DNA of 64,000 nucleotides from DASRHT01 sp035293765 (GCA_035293765.1 DATGMF010000053.1:233077-297076), one strand, 5' to 3'; shown: positions 53,001 through 61,570, counted from the stretch's first letter. The notes: generated from the sequence alone by a model not told the origin. Program-made: numbers and translations.

Positions 53001-53559
53001 CAATTTGCTCGGCGGGGAACAATCCGGCTTCATGAACTCGGTTGGTTTTGATCTCTACTGCAAATTGTTGGCGGAGGCCGTGCAGGAGTTGCAGGGGAAA
53101 CAGGTTGAGGTTGGCCTGCCCAGCGCCACTATCGATCTACCGCTTGACGCCTATCTGCCCGATGAATATATCGGGGATCGCGCGCTCAAGGTCAATTTCT
53201 ATCAACGGCTGGCAAATCTCAATCAGCCAGAGCAGGTCGAAACAATGGCGGCGGAGATGAGCGACCGCTTTGGCGCGCTACCCATGCCGGTGCAGAATTT
53301 GCTCACACTGGTACGCTTGAAGGTCGAGGCCGTGCAACGTGGATTCGAAGCCATCGCGATGAAAGATAACGAACTCGTACTGACGGTCAGGCGCACGGTC
53401 GTGCCAAACAGAATCTTGCTGTACCGTCGTTTCCGCAACGAGGCGCGGGTGCAGCAGGGGGTGATCCGCATCCCTCGCCGCCTTCTGGGTCCAGAATGGT
53501 TGCAACAGATCCGCGACCTGTTACCGGAGATTACAGCACCCGCTTCGTCAACAGCGTAA
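50044..53559 (+). CDS. mfd: Transcription-repair coupling factor
   Basis: 1171 residues from ATG 50044; the GGAGG directly before it fits better with ATG 50047 or TTG 50050, so the exact start is uncertain by a few codons. UvrB-homology N-terminus (YIPGRDALPYERLIGDAVTT, FSHRGGIVDLFPPTLPRPVR), RNA-polymerase-interacting CarD-like domain (EVNPGDYVVHQEHGIGRFEG), then superfamily-2 translocase motifs: GDVGYGKTEVALRAAFKAVL near 655, VDEEQRFGVAHKERLK near 758, TATPIPRTLHMSL and the RNA/DNA translocase LRGRVGRGTHQAYAYFF. The C-terminal TRCF domain is complete. It removes stalled RNA polymerase and recruits UvrA to transcription-blocking lesions. Confidence 0.97.
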   Translation: MMLTLQGLLALLAQRPEYRRLLEQLRKAEGVPALTGITEAARPYVVATLFITLKQPLLLVVKDETEAGQMVETLKQFVPGPSDVFYIPGRDALPYERLIGDAVTTQQRMQGLIAMVERERTPLVVCCARALTQPVIPPQELSASLFSMQPGQEVDLTMMLEHLYNLGYEPVAEVEEPGQFSHRGGIVDLFPPTLPRPVRVEFFGDEIESLRTFDQETQRSLNPINIFVVGPAREALPIRGPEAVGELERLDSNILHRDAEERWQHDLEELRQRRSFDDITFYLPYLHNQATILDYLPRTGLLILDNPAGIQNHIAEFDAQAIEMKERLERERENPAHLRDAHVTWQQLEPQIQQRRQLRLADILSVAESDFEVRQQGGTENLVPTFSSASSYGGRLRAFVQDCRKTLDNRERIVIVTAQARRMSEVLSDESILPEATIHVSPGTNINQPPEAGTLTLIQGQMMEGWQSRSLALRVYTDTEIFGWSKRRGAQRRKPVTPASFLAEVNPGDYVVHQEHGIGRFEGLVRMNMTGVEREYLLIQYAGTDKLYIPTDQLDRVTRYIGMGDTIPALSKLGTSEWTRAKSRVKENVQDIARDLLRLYSMREAAQGHAYPPDSEQPWLQELEDAFPYEETPDQAHAIEEVKADMERPRPMDRLVCGDVGYGKTEVALRAAFKAVLDHHQVAVLVPTTVLALQHYNTFRERLKAYPVRVELLSRFRSEKEQRHVLEDLALGKVDIVIGTHRLLQKDVVFLNLGLLIVDEEQRFGVAHKERLKQMRHEIDVLTMTATPIPRTLHMSLVNLRDMSVIETPPQERLPIRTTIREYDDDLIREAILREIDRGGQVFFVHNRVQGIQVIAQKLQRLVPEARIIVGHGQMNEEQLERVMLGFSNGEYDVLISTTIIENGLDIPNANTIIVNNAAFFGLAQLYQLRGRVGRGTHQAYAYFFYNKDARLTPIQEKRLRAIFEATELGAGFRIAMKDLEIRGAGNLLGGEQSGFMNSVGFDLYCKLLAEAVQELQGKQVEVGLPSATIDLPLDAYLPDEYIGDRALKVNFYQRLANLNQPEQVETMAAEMSDRFGALPMPVQNLLTLVRLKVEAVQRGFEAIAMKDNELVLTVRRTVVPNRILLYRRFRNEARVQQGVIRIPRRLLGPEWLQQIRDLLPEITAPASSTA

Positions 53560-53572
53560 CAGTAAATGAGCA

Positions 53573-53595
53573 GTGGGGGCAAGCCCAGCCCCTAC
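53573..53595. repeat. Family I repeat between mfd and the convergent gene
   Basis: GTGGGGGCAAGCCCAGCCCC followed by TAC. It touches the last codons of the minus-strand gene ending at 53592 and may serve as its hairpin terminator. Confidence 0.5.
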
Positions 53596-55118
53596 CTTTT
53601 GGTATGCATAAGATGGAACATCAACGCCTGCTTATAATCGAGGATGCTCACCATACCGGTGCGCACGACCTGGTTAGAGAGATTGAGCAGGGTTGATACA
53701 ACTTGCAAGCGCGTCTCGTCGATACGGCCCTGCTGACGCAATATCTCAAGCAACTGTGCAGGCCCCAAATTAGAGATATCCAGACCCGCTTTCACTGCTT
53801 CGATCCGCATCCATACCAGGAGTTGGTGGCGCATCTGGTCAAAAATGGCTATATCATCCTCGCCAATTGGCATAATCGAGGCGTCACGCTGACCGGCAGC
53901 CGCCTGTGTTACCTTTGCCGTGGGTTGAGTCAAGCCGCGCGAAGGAACTGGGGCGGGCGTTGGCACCATGCCAGAAATAGGCGCAACATAGCCACTGTTG
54001 GCCGCCGCCCTCGGAGGCACTGGACTGGAAGCAGGTGGGGCATAGCCGCTGTTCACAGGTGCCTTAGGAGGCAGCGAACCAGCCGCAGGTGCGGTATAGT
54101 TGCTATTCACAGGCGCCTTTGGTGGTAATGGATTGGAAGCAGGAGAAAGTTCTATACGGGTAACCAGCGGCTCCGACCTGCGCCTGGACAGAGGTTCCCC
54201 GGGAGCATTAAGTGGTCCCGATTGCCGCGTTCCCATAGGCGGCGCGGATATCGGGTTGCCTGGCATTGGTGGTGAGCCTGTTGTCGCGGCAGGACTCAGA
54301 GGCGGCGCGGATACCGGGTTGTTCGGCATTGGCATTGGCGGTGTTCCCATTGTAGCGGCAGGGCTCAAAGGTGGTGCGCCTCGCGAAATCGATGGGGTTG
54401 CGTCCGGCATGGGGCGAGGAACGCTCGGGGACGCCGTTGCTGGAGCAGGAGGTACTGATGGCCTATCACGCTCAATGCCAGGCCCCACGATGCGCGACTG
54501 TATCGGTCGTGGAGATGCAGGAGCTGACGCAGCCGAAGGCGAAGCGGTTGCTGCGGGACGCCCATCACTCGCTGTAGCGGGTTTGATCTCTCCACGTAGT
54601 TCCTGCAATTGCTGTTGCAATGCCATCGTCGTAGCGGAAATCTGCTCCCAACTCGGCTCACTGCGTCCCTTCACAATTGGCGTAGCCCAGGAAATGACCG
54701 GGCGCGGGCTACCGAAGGCAGTATTGCCCTGCTTCTGGCCCGCTATGTGGTTTCGTAAGCCCTGTACAACCGATGCCGCTGATGTGCTAATCAGCATGCG
54801 TATATCGGCCATCCTCTTACGGCCTTGTTCACCGAAAAAGCTGCGGTTGCGCTGCACGAATTGAATGAAGAGGTTTTCCACCTGGAGCTGGAAATTGGGA
54901 GACATCAGGTCCATACTTCCCCAGGAAGTGAAGTCGAACGAACTGAGGTAAAGCCAGACTTCCTGGCGCTTGGCGCGATCAACGGGGCGCATCCGTAACG
55001 ACTCGGTGCGATAATCAAAAAAGCGCGGATAGCAGAAATTAGCAATCAGCGTCTCGGCTAATTCAGCTTTTAGCCGGGCGAGTTCGGCGGGCGGGAGTTG
55101 ACTCAAATAAGTGCCCAT
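53592..55118 (-). CDS. Proline-rich protein with conserved helical ends, unknown function
   Basis: 508 residues from ATG 55118 (AGAGG upstream). The N-terminal 150 residues are folded and helical (LPPAELARLKAELAETLIAN, then FDYRTESLRMRPVDRAKRQE). The centre (about 190-420) is low complexity, rich in Pro/Ala/Ser, with internal duplications such as APPLSPAAT...GxPPMP and PPKAPVNSxY repeated three times. The C-terminal 90 residues are again folded (IFDQMRHQLLVWMRIEAVKA, VSTLLNLSNQVVRTGMVSIL). No membrane helix and no recognised family. Looks like a scaffold with a flexible spacer. Its terminator is shared with mfd. Confidence 0.7.
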   Translation of the reverse strand: MGTYLSQLPPAELARLKAELAETLIANFCYPRFFDYRTESLRMRPVDRAKRQEVWLYLSSFDFTSWGSMDLMSPNFQLQVENLFIQFVQRNRSFFGEQGRKRMADIRMLISTSAASVVQGLRNHIAGQKQGNTAFGSPRPVISWATPIVKGRSEPSWEQISATTMALQQQLQELRGEIKPATASDGRPAATASPSAASAPASPRPIQSRIVGPGIERDRPSVPPAPATASPSVPRPMPDATPSISRGAPPLSPAATMGTPPMPMPNNPVSAPPLSPAATTGSPPMPGNPISAPPMGTRQSGPLNAPGEPLSRRRSEPLVTRIELSPASNPLPPKAPVNSNYTAPAAGSLPPKAPVNSGYAPPASSPVPPRAAANSGYVAPISGMVPTPAPVPSRGLTQPTAKVTQAAAGQRDASIMPIGEDDIAIFDQMRHQLLVWMRIEAVKAGLDISNLGPAQLLEILRQQGRIDETRLQVVSTLLNLSNQVVRTGMVSILDYKQALMFHLMHTKR

Positions 55119-55165
55119 CACTACAACCTCTTTCGTTTTCTTGTTCGTGCCGCATACGCTAGATA

Positions 55166-57397
55166 TTACTTGACAATTGTGATTGGCATCAACTGCAAAG
55201 CATTAGTGCCGCGCGTTGGCATAACCGTCCCCGGCGCATTCACCTTTTGTAAAGGCAGCCGGGCCTGCACATCCATCATTGTACTAGATGATTGCGCGAG
55301 AGGTAAAAGGGCTATGGACAAATATGCTAGCCCATTTGGCACAGATGAGTTTTGCAGGCTAAATGTCTCAGTCGTCATGCGCACAACCCTGCCGGGCTGC
55401 CATGAGGGAGTCTGGCACAAGGAGAGATCGGCAACATCATTGGTCACAAAATATTCTTTCCCATCGCTCTCATGCAACAGTACGACCATCTGAAGCGGCG
55501 TGGCTATCGGGCTGCTCGTCTGCCAGTACGTTGTTATGACTATGCGTCCATCATTTCTGCTGAAGGTGTTGCCCGTACCATTCGAGTCAATCTTGAAGCC
55601 AACCAGGTTTATACTATTTCTCTGATCGGCAAAGGTTGCCTGAAGCCGCTTCGTGGCCGCATCTGGTGCAGCATATATATACGAGCAAAAATTCTCCGGC
55701 AGGTTCAGACTCATGGATGTTACCGTATTTTCGAGATTCTGTCCGGGTTGCGCCGTCGAGGATGAGGCGGTGCCTGGTGGCGGCAAGCCGCGTTTGAGCA
55801 ACAGATACCCATCTTGAGCGGCAACAATGCCATAATTGCCGCTCAGCAGGACTTTTTTTAGCGTGTCCATGTAATTTCGCGGCACGCTATAGGGGTAAAT
55901 ATCGCTGGTGACATCCAGGAACACATAATCGGCGCTATCGGCCCCATAAGGAAAGAGATAGATCTTCGTCCGGTGGCTGAGATGCGTCACCAGGTGCGTT
56001 TGAGCCGAAACGGAGGCATCGGGCGGAATCATACTAATGAAGCGATTGGCTAAGGCAATATGGGTAGAAATTGTGGGCCAGGCGAATCCGTTTGAGAATG
56101 GCATCTGCCCATGAAAATCATCATCCCAGCGCACCGTCGAGAAGAGAATCAGCCCCAGCAGCACTGTCAGCATGCTCACATGTGCCACTCGTGCATATCT
56201 CCAGGGTTGGGCCGGTGCGCTGGTTTCCGTCGAAGTTCCCTGCTGTCTGCTGCGCCAGCGAGCGGCAATCACCGATACCAGCCACAGAAGCAGCACGATA
56301 GCTTCAATTGTAGAAAAGATCAGGATGGGCACGATCTCGGCATTGTACTGGAACAGACCGCTGTACATCTGGAAGTTCGAGCTTAACAGATTGATCGCCA
56401 GCGACGGAAGAGCTATGATCAGCACCCAGGGAGCAAGCAGCGGTAAATACAGGGTGGGCGATAGCAGCGTATCCAGATACGTTCGTCGGCCAGGAGAGAA
56501 GACATACAGTTTTATGAAGCCAAAGGGATGCCTGACGATATTGGTAACAATTTGCACCGGTCCATTGCCCAGTTGTCCATAGCGAGAGGCCAGCAGGGGA
56601 TGTCCGGTGGGGCTGAAGAGGTGAAACATCTGGAAAGCCAGAGCGAACCAGGCTACCGCAATAAGGGTCAGCGCGAGGCCGCAGCGCCAACGCTGCTGGA
56701 AGACTATCATCCAGAGGCCAAGCATAGCCACAACGAGCGGAATTTCCTCCTTGCAGGCCATCGCCAGGACGGCAAAGACCAGGAGCCAGACCGTGCGGCG
56801 CGTATACATAAAATACAGCGTAAACAGCAGGAACGCCGCCGTAAAGGTCACGGCATGAAAATCGGAGACCGTCGCCTGCTGCTGGGCGGGATAGAGCAGG
56901 TAAAGTACCGCGATTGCCACCGCCGCCAGCTCGTTGCGCAAGCGCAGGCGCGCCAGCCAGAAAGCTGGAAAGGCTCCGCTTGCCACGATCAGCGTTTGCG
57001 CCACCAGCAATATCTTGGGATCGGGCCAGATCAGGTAGAGTAGTGAAACCGGGAACAGGATGGGCTCAAAGTGAATAGCAAAGCGAGAGACGCCATCGGT
57101 CGTATAGCAGTTTGTATCGGTCACAATATTGCAGATCGTCTGATGCAGCATATTGCCATGCAGCGTATTCCAGATTGCCTGGTCCATAATGCCAAAATCT
57201 TCAGCATTGAGGCCGAAGGCATCCTGCCGGGCGGTCATATAGAAGATAAAGAACAGGCTAAATGCGATCACAGCAAGAGAAACCAGCGCGGTGGCAAACC
57301 AGAACAGGCGGGTACGCGGCATTGGTTTCGGCGGTGGATAGAGGTAGAGCCGGTTACGCAGGATTGAGAAACGCTTACGCCACGTTGCACTAATCAC
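55166..57397 (-). CDS. DUF2079 membrane protein
   Basis: 743 residues; GTG 57397 has GGAGGG 7 nt upstream and overlaps the flippase-like gene by 8 nt. DUF2079 signature near the start (FGLNAEDFGIMDQAIWNTLH), then about ten membrane helices (FAIHFEPILFPVSLLYLIW, ASRYGQLGNGPVQIVTNIVR) and a soluble extracytoplasmic C-terminal domain of about 250 residues. Related to GT-C glycosyltransferases by topology; enzymatic activity is not established. Third gene of the GT2-flippase-DUF2079 operon. Confidence 0.9.
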   Translation of the reverse strand: MISATWRKRFSILRNRLYLYPPPKPMPRTRLFWFATALVSLAVIAFSLFFIFYMTARQDAFGLNAEDFGIMDQAIWNTLHGNMLHQTICNIVTDTNCYTTDGVSRFAIHFEPILFPVSLLYLIWPDPKILLVAQTLIVASGAFPAFWLARLRLRNELAAVAIAVLYLLYPAQQQATVSDFHAVTFTAAFLLFTLYFMYTRRTVWLLVFAVLAMACKEEIPLVVAMLGLWMIVFQQRWRCGLALTLIAVAWFALAFQMFHLFSPTGHPLLASRYGQLGNGPVQIVTNIVRHPFGFIKLYVFSPGRRTYLDTLLSPTLYLPLLAPWVLIIALPSLAINLLSSNFQMYSGLFQYNAEIVPILIFSTIEAIVLLLWLVSVIAARWRSRQQGTSTETSAPAQPWRYARVAHVSMLTVLLGLILFSTVRWDDDFHGQMPFSNGFAWPTISTHIALANRFISMIPPDASVSAQTHLVTHLSHRTKIYLFPYGADSADYVFLDVTSDIYPYSVPRNYMDTLKKVLLSGNYGIVAAQDGYLLLKRGLPPPGTASSSTAQPGQNLENTVTSMSLNLPENFCSYIYAAPDAATKRLQATFADQRNSINLVGFKIDSNGTGNTFSRNDGRIVITTYWQTSSPIATPLQMVVLLHESDGKEYFVTNDVADLSLCQTPSWQPGRVVRMTTETFSLQNSSVPNGLAYLSIALLPLAQSSSTMMDVQARLPLQKVNAPGTVMPTRGTNALQLMPITIVK

Positions 57398-58469
57398 GTC
57401 CTATCCCTCCTTCTACACCGACACGCGACGGCAGATCCGACGATGTGCTAGCGGTATCGCCCCCTTTCGCCGCGCCATCAGCTAACCCCTGATCGATTTG
57501 CTCTTGTCGAATGGCGCGGGCCTGTCGCCCACCACTTATATAAGCAATGCTGACGCAGATCAACTCCGCCAGCGTCGAAATCAGGCGCCAGAGCAGTGCC
57601 AGAATAGCGGATATGCCTGAGGACAACGGCAGCGAGAGCGCGAAGAGGCCAACTACCGCGCCTTCGCGAAATCCCAGGCCGCTGGGAGTGATAAAGCTCA
57701 AAAAGCCAATATCCCAGGCCATTGCCTCGATACCGATACAAATCGGCAATGCAATCGGTGGAGCGGCGGGCCAGAGGGCGAGCAGCAGCACATAAAAAGC
57801 GATGCCAGCAACAAGCCAGCTCGCGCACCATGCCAGCGTCACCAGCAGAATATCGCTATAGCGTAAAGTAAGCTCCACCGGCGCGCGTTTCACCAGCCGC
57901 AGCGCGCCGTTTAACAGCCCACCAAGCACGCGCGGATGCAGCACTACTAATAATGCCACAATCGTCACCAGTCCCAATACCACGATCAGCGGCGAGCCGT
58001 TCAGCAGCTTGCCTATTAGTCCAACATCGCCCCAGAAGAGCAGGCTGACAGCGAAGATCAGCGCCCCCGCGGCCAGCTTCGTAATCAGTTCGATAGTCAT
58101 ACTGGCAAAGGCAATGGGACGAGGGACCCCGTACTTGCCCACCCATAAGATGCGCGTCAGCACATGCCAGACATTGCCGGGGATATAGCGTACGAACTCT
58201 GAGGCCAGGTAGATGCGCAGGCTCGTACGTAAGTCTAGCTGATAGCTGAGGCGGGCCAAAACCATGCGCCAGATGATGCCAAAGGACAGCTCTTGAAGAA
58301 GAAAGCCCAGCAAAGCCAACAGCATCAGCCAGGGATTGAGCTGGAATTTGTGGGCTGCCAGGTCGTTCCAGTTCCGTTGTACATAAAAGAACAGATATAC
58401 CAGTATTACCGCAGGCAAGCCAAAACGCAGCACTTGCCTCCCCACTTTTATCAAATTCGCCCTCTGCAT
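57390..58469 (-). CDS. Lysylphosphatidylglycerol-synthase-TM-region/flippase-like membrane protein
   Basis: 359 residues from ATG 58469, whose first base is the last of the GT2 stop (TGATG), so the genes are translationally coupled. Eight or so helices with the AglD/MprF N-terminal-domain pattern: YIPGNVWHVLTRILWVGKYG (family PGxxG-like), FITPSGLGFREGAVVGLFAL, and helix pairs ending in a Gln/Asp-rich cytoplasmic tail. Such proteins flip or position lipid-linked precursors. The soluble synthase half of MprF is absent. Confidence 0.88.
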   Translation of the reverse strand: MQRANLIKVGRQVLRFGLPAVILVYLFFYVQRNWNDLAAHKFQLNPWLMLLALLGFLLQELSFGIIWRMVLARLSYQLDLRTSLRIYLASEFVRYIPGNVWHVLTRILWVGKYGVPRPIAFASMTIELITKLAAGALIFAVSLLFWGDVGLIGKLLNGSPLIVVLGLVTIVALLVVLHPRVLGGLLNGALRLVKRAPVELTLRYSDILLVTLAWCASWLVAGIAFYVLLLALWPAAPPIALPICIGIEAMAWDIGFLSFITPSGLGFREGAVVGLFALSLPLSSGISAILALLWRLISTLAELICVSIAYISGGRQARAIRQEQIDQGLADGAAKGGDTASTSSDLPSRVGVEGGIGRD

Positions 58470-59476
58470 CAATCAAGTTCCTGCTTAATACTATATTCTT
58501 CGCCAGGCTGGAAGGCATAATGACGGATCATCTCGCTTTGTAAGCCGGTCAAAATGAACTGCACGCCAAAGATCATCAGCAAAATGCCTATGAAAAGCAA
58601 AGGCTGGTTGTGAATCGGCTGGTGAATCACAAAATAGCTGCGAAAAACCACGAAGGCATCTATCAGGATACCCACCAGCAGTGTCCAGAAGCCTAACGGG
58701 CCAAATAGCCGCAGGGGTGTGCGCAGGAACGATACCAGGAAGAGGACGTTGAGCAGGTCAACCAATCCCCTGGCAAAGCGGCGCATGCCAAATTTCGAAA
58801 CGCCAAATTGACGGGGATGATGGCGCACCTTGATCTCCGCGACCTTGTAGCCGCGCCACTGCGCCATCACCGGCACAAAACGATGGAACTCGCCATACAA
58901 TTTCAAATGCGGATCTTCAATCATCTCGCGGCGATAGGCTTTAAAGCCATTATTAATGTCATGGAGATGAACGCCGGTCAACCCGCTCACCATGCCGTTA
59001 AAGACCTTTGAAGGCAGCGTTTTGGAGATCGGGTCCAGGCGAGGAAACTTCCAGCCGGAGACCAGGTCATACCCCTCATCCAGTTTCGCCAGAAAGTTCG
59101 GGATCTCCTCCGGGTCATCCTGCAAGTCACCATCCATCGTAAATATGACATCACCACGGCAACGGCTAAAGCCGGCTACCAGCGCAGGTGTTTTGCCAAA
59201 GTTGCGCCGAAAGCGAATTACGCGCACGATATCTGGATGCTCATCATGTAGCCGTTTTAGCTCAGCAAAGGTGCCATCCTTGCTACCGTCATCGACAAAA
59301 ATTACCTCATATCGTTTCCCCAGTTGCTCAACCTGGCTCGATAGCTTCTCATACAGGGGACGAACGCTTTGCTGCTCATTCATCACCGGAATAACGATTG
59401 ATAGCGCAACCTCCTGGGGAGGAGCCGGAGTAAGTGTTCCGGGCTGAACTTTTACTGCTGTCTCCGCTTGTTGCAT
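58469..59476 (-). CDS. Family 2 glycosyltransferase (DPM1/GtrB-like) with membrane tail
   Basis: 335 residues; GGAGAATAG precedes ATG 59476. GT-A core: LSIVIPVMNEQQSVRPLYEK, VIFVDDGSKDGTFAEL, FGKTPALVAGFSRCRGDVIF, DxD-like MDGDLQDDPEEI, DINNGFKAYRREMI. Two C-terminal membrane helices (FGPLGFWTLLVGILIDAFVV, PLLFIGILLMIFGVQFILTG), as in polyprenyl-phosphate glycosyltransferases, which load undecaprenyl phosphate with a sugar on the cytoplasmic face. It opens the operon whose next genes would move or use that lipid-linked sugar. Confidence 0.93.
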   Translation of the reverse strand: MQQAETAVKVQPGTLTPAPPQEVALSIVIPVMNEQQSVRPLYEKLSSQVEQLGKRYEVIFVDDGSKDGTFAELKRLHDEHPDIVRVIRFRRNFGKTPALVAGFSRCRGDVIFTMDGDLQDDPEEIPNFLAKLDEGYDLVSGWKFPRLDPISKTLPSKVFNGMVSGLTGVHLHDINNGFKAYRREMIEDPHLKLYGEFHRFVPVMAQWRGYKVAEIKVRHHPRQFGVSKFGMRRFARGLVDLLNVLFLVSFLRTPLRLFGPLGFWTLLVGILIDAFVVFRSYFVIHQPIHNQPLLFIGILLMIFGVQFILTGLQSEMIRHYAFQPGEEYSIKQELD

Positions 59477-59647
59477 ATCTTCTATTCTCCGCTCACAACC
59501 GTGTGGCTGCTACTTCTATATCTTAAAAGATGGTGCCAATTATAGCACACCGTCTTTGCTCAATTATAGCGGCATGGTACCATTGCCCATTCTGCTAATA
59601 GAACGGATAAGCACCGAGAAGAGACACATCGCCAACACTCTTGGCTA

Positions 59648-60412
59648 TCACATTGCAGCAAAAAGATCTGGGCGATCAGTCGTGAGGGAATCCACCCCAG
59701 CCGCCGCGAGATGCCGCAACTCCTGCTCCGTATTGACCGTCCAGATCCCCTCTTTCAAGCCTTGCTGATGGACGGCAGCCAGTATTTTGGGGGTGAATAG
59801 CCGCAGATCGAGGTTAATCCAGCCGCATCTGAGCGAGCGCGCCTGCTCCATCAGCAGACCTATTGCGTGCTCTGCATGTGGATTCCATACGCCTCTGGAA
59901 ACGATCATCCCTGTCTCTATCGCAGGTTCGAGCGCCTTGACTTCTGCCAGAACCGACCAATCAAATGAAATGACAACCACCTGATCCAGCATAGCAGCTG
60001 CCTGTACCTCGCGCACAACCGCTGCTGCAATCTGCGGGTATCGTCCATAGCTGCCATCGCGCTGGCTGCGTTTGATCTCTATATAGACCTGTACGCGATT
60101 TTTGACCAGGGCAAACACTTCCGGCAAAGTAGGAATCTGCTCTGGTTCAGGCCAACCACCTGCAAAGTGCGCGGCAGCATTCAGAGAACGTAAGTACGCG
60201 AAATCGAGGTCAAGGATGTTGCCTCTGCCATTGGTCAAGCGATCCACTGTATTGTCATGAAAAACAATTAGATGTCCATCGCGGCTCATCTGCACATCCA
60301 GTTCAATAGCATCAACCGGTAACGTCAAAGCATTGCGGAAAGCCGCCAGCGTATTTTCTGGTGCGAGCTGAGAGCCGCCGCGATGGGCGACGCGCTCAAA
60401 ACGTGTTTGCAT
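59648..60412 (-). CDS. Glycerophosphodiester phosphodiesterase
   Basis: 254 residues from ATG 60412 with GAGGAGA 7 nt upstream (a TTG at 60427 would extend the frame by five residues). GDPD barrel motifs: VAHRGGSQLAPENTLAAF (catalytic His), DAIELDVQMSRDGHLIVFHD (metal Glu/Asp and second His), VYIEIKRS, GIWTVNTEQELRHLAAAGVD, SLTTDRPDLF. It hydrolyses glycerophosphodiesters to sn-glycerol-3-phosphate plus alcohol. No signal peptide, so it acts in the cytoplasm. Confidence 0.95.
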   Translation of the reverse strand: MQTRFERVAHRGGSQLAPENTLAAFRNALTLPVDAIELDVQMSRDGHLIVFHDNTVDRLTNGRGNILDLDFAYLRSLNAAAHFAGGWPEPEQIPTLPEVFALVKNRVQVYIEIKRSQRDGSYGRYPQIAAAVVREVQAAAMLDQVVVISFDWSVLAEVKALEPAIETGMIVSRGVWNPHAEHAIGLLMEQARSLRCGWINLDLRLFTPKILAAVHQQGLKEGIWTVNTEQELRHLAAAGVDSLTTDRPDLFAAM

Positions 60413-60543
60413 ACGATATCTCCTCAAAAAGCAAAGTGATCATATAGCATCAACAAACGTTGGTCAGGAACGCCTGAAATACAAGCGTGGGAGTATTTGT
60501 TATATAGTTATGGTAACATGTTTGAAAGGATGGATGCAGTAAC

Positions 60544-60924
60544 ATGGCATTAACGCCTGGAATAAAGGGAGAGGCGACAACCACCGTCGTCCATGAAAAC
60601 ACAGCCGCAGCCGTTGGAGCGGGCGGCGTTGAAGTGTTTGGCACTCCGATGATGATCGCGCTGATGGAGAACGCGGCCTGGGCTGCGGTGGCAAAGGAAC
60701 TGGATGCCGGTCATGTTACGGTTGGCACCGTCGTCAACGTCAAGCACCTCGCTGCCACGCCGCTGGGCCAGCGGGTGCGCGCCACCGCCGAACTGATCGA
60801 AATCGACGGGCGCCGCCTGGTATTTAGAGTTGAGGCGCACGACGAAAAGCAAAAGATCGGCGAAGGTCTGCACGAACGCTTCATCGTCAATCTGGAGCGT
60901 TTTCTGGGTAGAATATCGGCTTGA
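60544..60924 (+). CDS. FlK-like acyl-CoA thioesterase (hotdog fold)
   Basis: 126 residues. Thr34, Glu42 and His68 (GTPMMIALMENAA, TVGTVVNVKHL) have exactly the spacing (8 and 26) of the Thr42-Glu50-His76 triad of fluoroacetyl-CoA thioesterase FlK. Family members hydrolyse various acyl-CoAs; fluoroacetyl-CoA itself is unlikely in this context. A 9-bp inverted repeat (GGCGGCAGC at 60969, GCTGCCGCC at 61018) with a further GCCGCC-GAA-GGCGGC hairpin follows and probably terminates the transcript. Confidence 0.88.
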   Translation: MALTPGIKGEATTTVVHENTAAAVGAGGVEVFGTPMMIALMENAAWAAVAKELDAGHVTVGTVVNVKHLAATPLGQRVRATAELIEIDGRRLVFRVEAHDEKQKIGEGLHERFIVNLERFLGRISA

Positions 60925-61054
60925 CAGCGAGGTGATGGAAAAGCTGTGAACCAGCAGGAGTGCAGAGGGCGGCAGCCTTTTGCCGGAGCGTGAGGTGTCC
61001 TCGCATCTTTTTTCTCGCTGCCGCCGAAGGCGGCAAAAAAGGACTTTTCAATGC

Positions 61055-61083
61055 TTGCTATTTGTCAAGCGATATGTTATAAT
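61055..61083 (+). promoter_or_regulatory. Promoter of the tmRNA gene
   Basis: TTGCTA (61055-61060), 17 bp, perfect TATAAT (61078-61083). Transcription would begin near 61090, about 44 nt before the mature tmRNA 5' end, leaving a leader for RNase P. Confidence 0.8.
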
Positions 61084-61133
61084 TGATAGTGCATCGAAGC
61101 CAGAGACATAGGGCTGATGATGCAACTTCATCT

Positions 61134-61504
61134 GGGGATGTCGGGTTTCGACAGGCGAACAGATTGAAGAATTGCAGGTCGAGGTGTCGGTATGCACTCT
61201 CGTTAAACAACCGACAAAACAATAGTTGCCAAAACAGCAACTCCTCAATACGCTCTCGCTGCCTAAGAAGTAGTGACGCGTCGTCCGCCCAACCTTTACT
61301 CGTGGGATTGGTAACGGGCGTCAAAGACACGAGTTGCGGTGACGATCACCGCCTTCTAGTCGTCATCAAAGACCAGAGGGCCAGCGCTGGCGCATCCTGT
61401 CGGTGGGAGGTCTCAGCGCCTAAGCAAAGCATCGACTAAACCTGTAGTACATTCTCCGGTTAGTCCGTTTGGACAGGGAGTTCGACTCTCCCTCATCTCC
61501 ACCA
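61134..61504 (+). ncRNA. ssrA: Transfer-messenger RNA
   Basis: 371 nt. The 5' GGGGATG pairs with the 3' CATCTCC of the acceptor stem before encoded ACCA. The 3' tRNA-like part has the T arm GGGAGTTCGACTCTCCC. The 5' part has the conserved GGGTTTCGAC. The tag frame runs 61228-61266: resume codon GCC then AKTATPQYALAA and stop, ending in the ALAA protease signal recognised by ClpXP-type proteases. Pseudoknot-like GC segments follow (for example CGTGGGATTGGTAACGGGCG). It rescues stalled ribosomes with SmpB; pth is at 40806. Confidence 0.96.
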
Positions 61505-61507
61505 CGC

Positions 61508-61544
61508 ACCGCTTGTAGATTGGCTCTACAGGCGGTTTCGTTTA
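61508..61544 (+). terminator. Terminator of ssrA
   Basis: 12-bp stem ACCGCTTGTAGA / TCTACAGGCGGT (one G-T pair) with a 5-nt loop, followed by TTCGTTT, starting 3 nt after the CCA end. Confidence 0.88.
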
Positions 61545-61570
61545 GCTGTCAGAACTGTATACGGAACCCT

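Noticed and set aside
61470..61504. Separate tRNA gene
   Set aside because: The T-arm and acceptor sequence belong to the 3' part of tmRNA; there is no anticodon arm of tRNA length.
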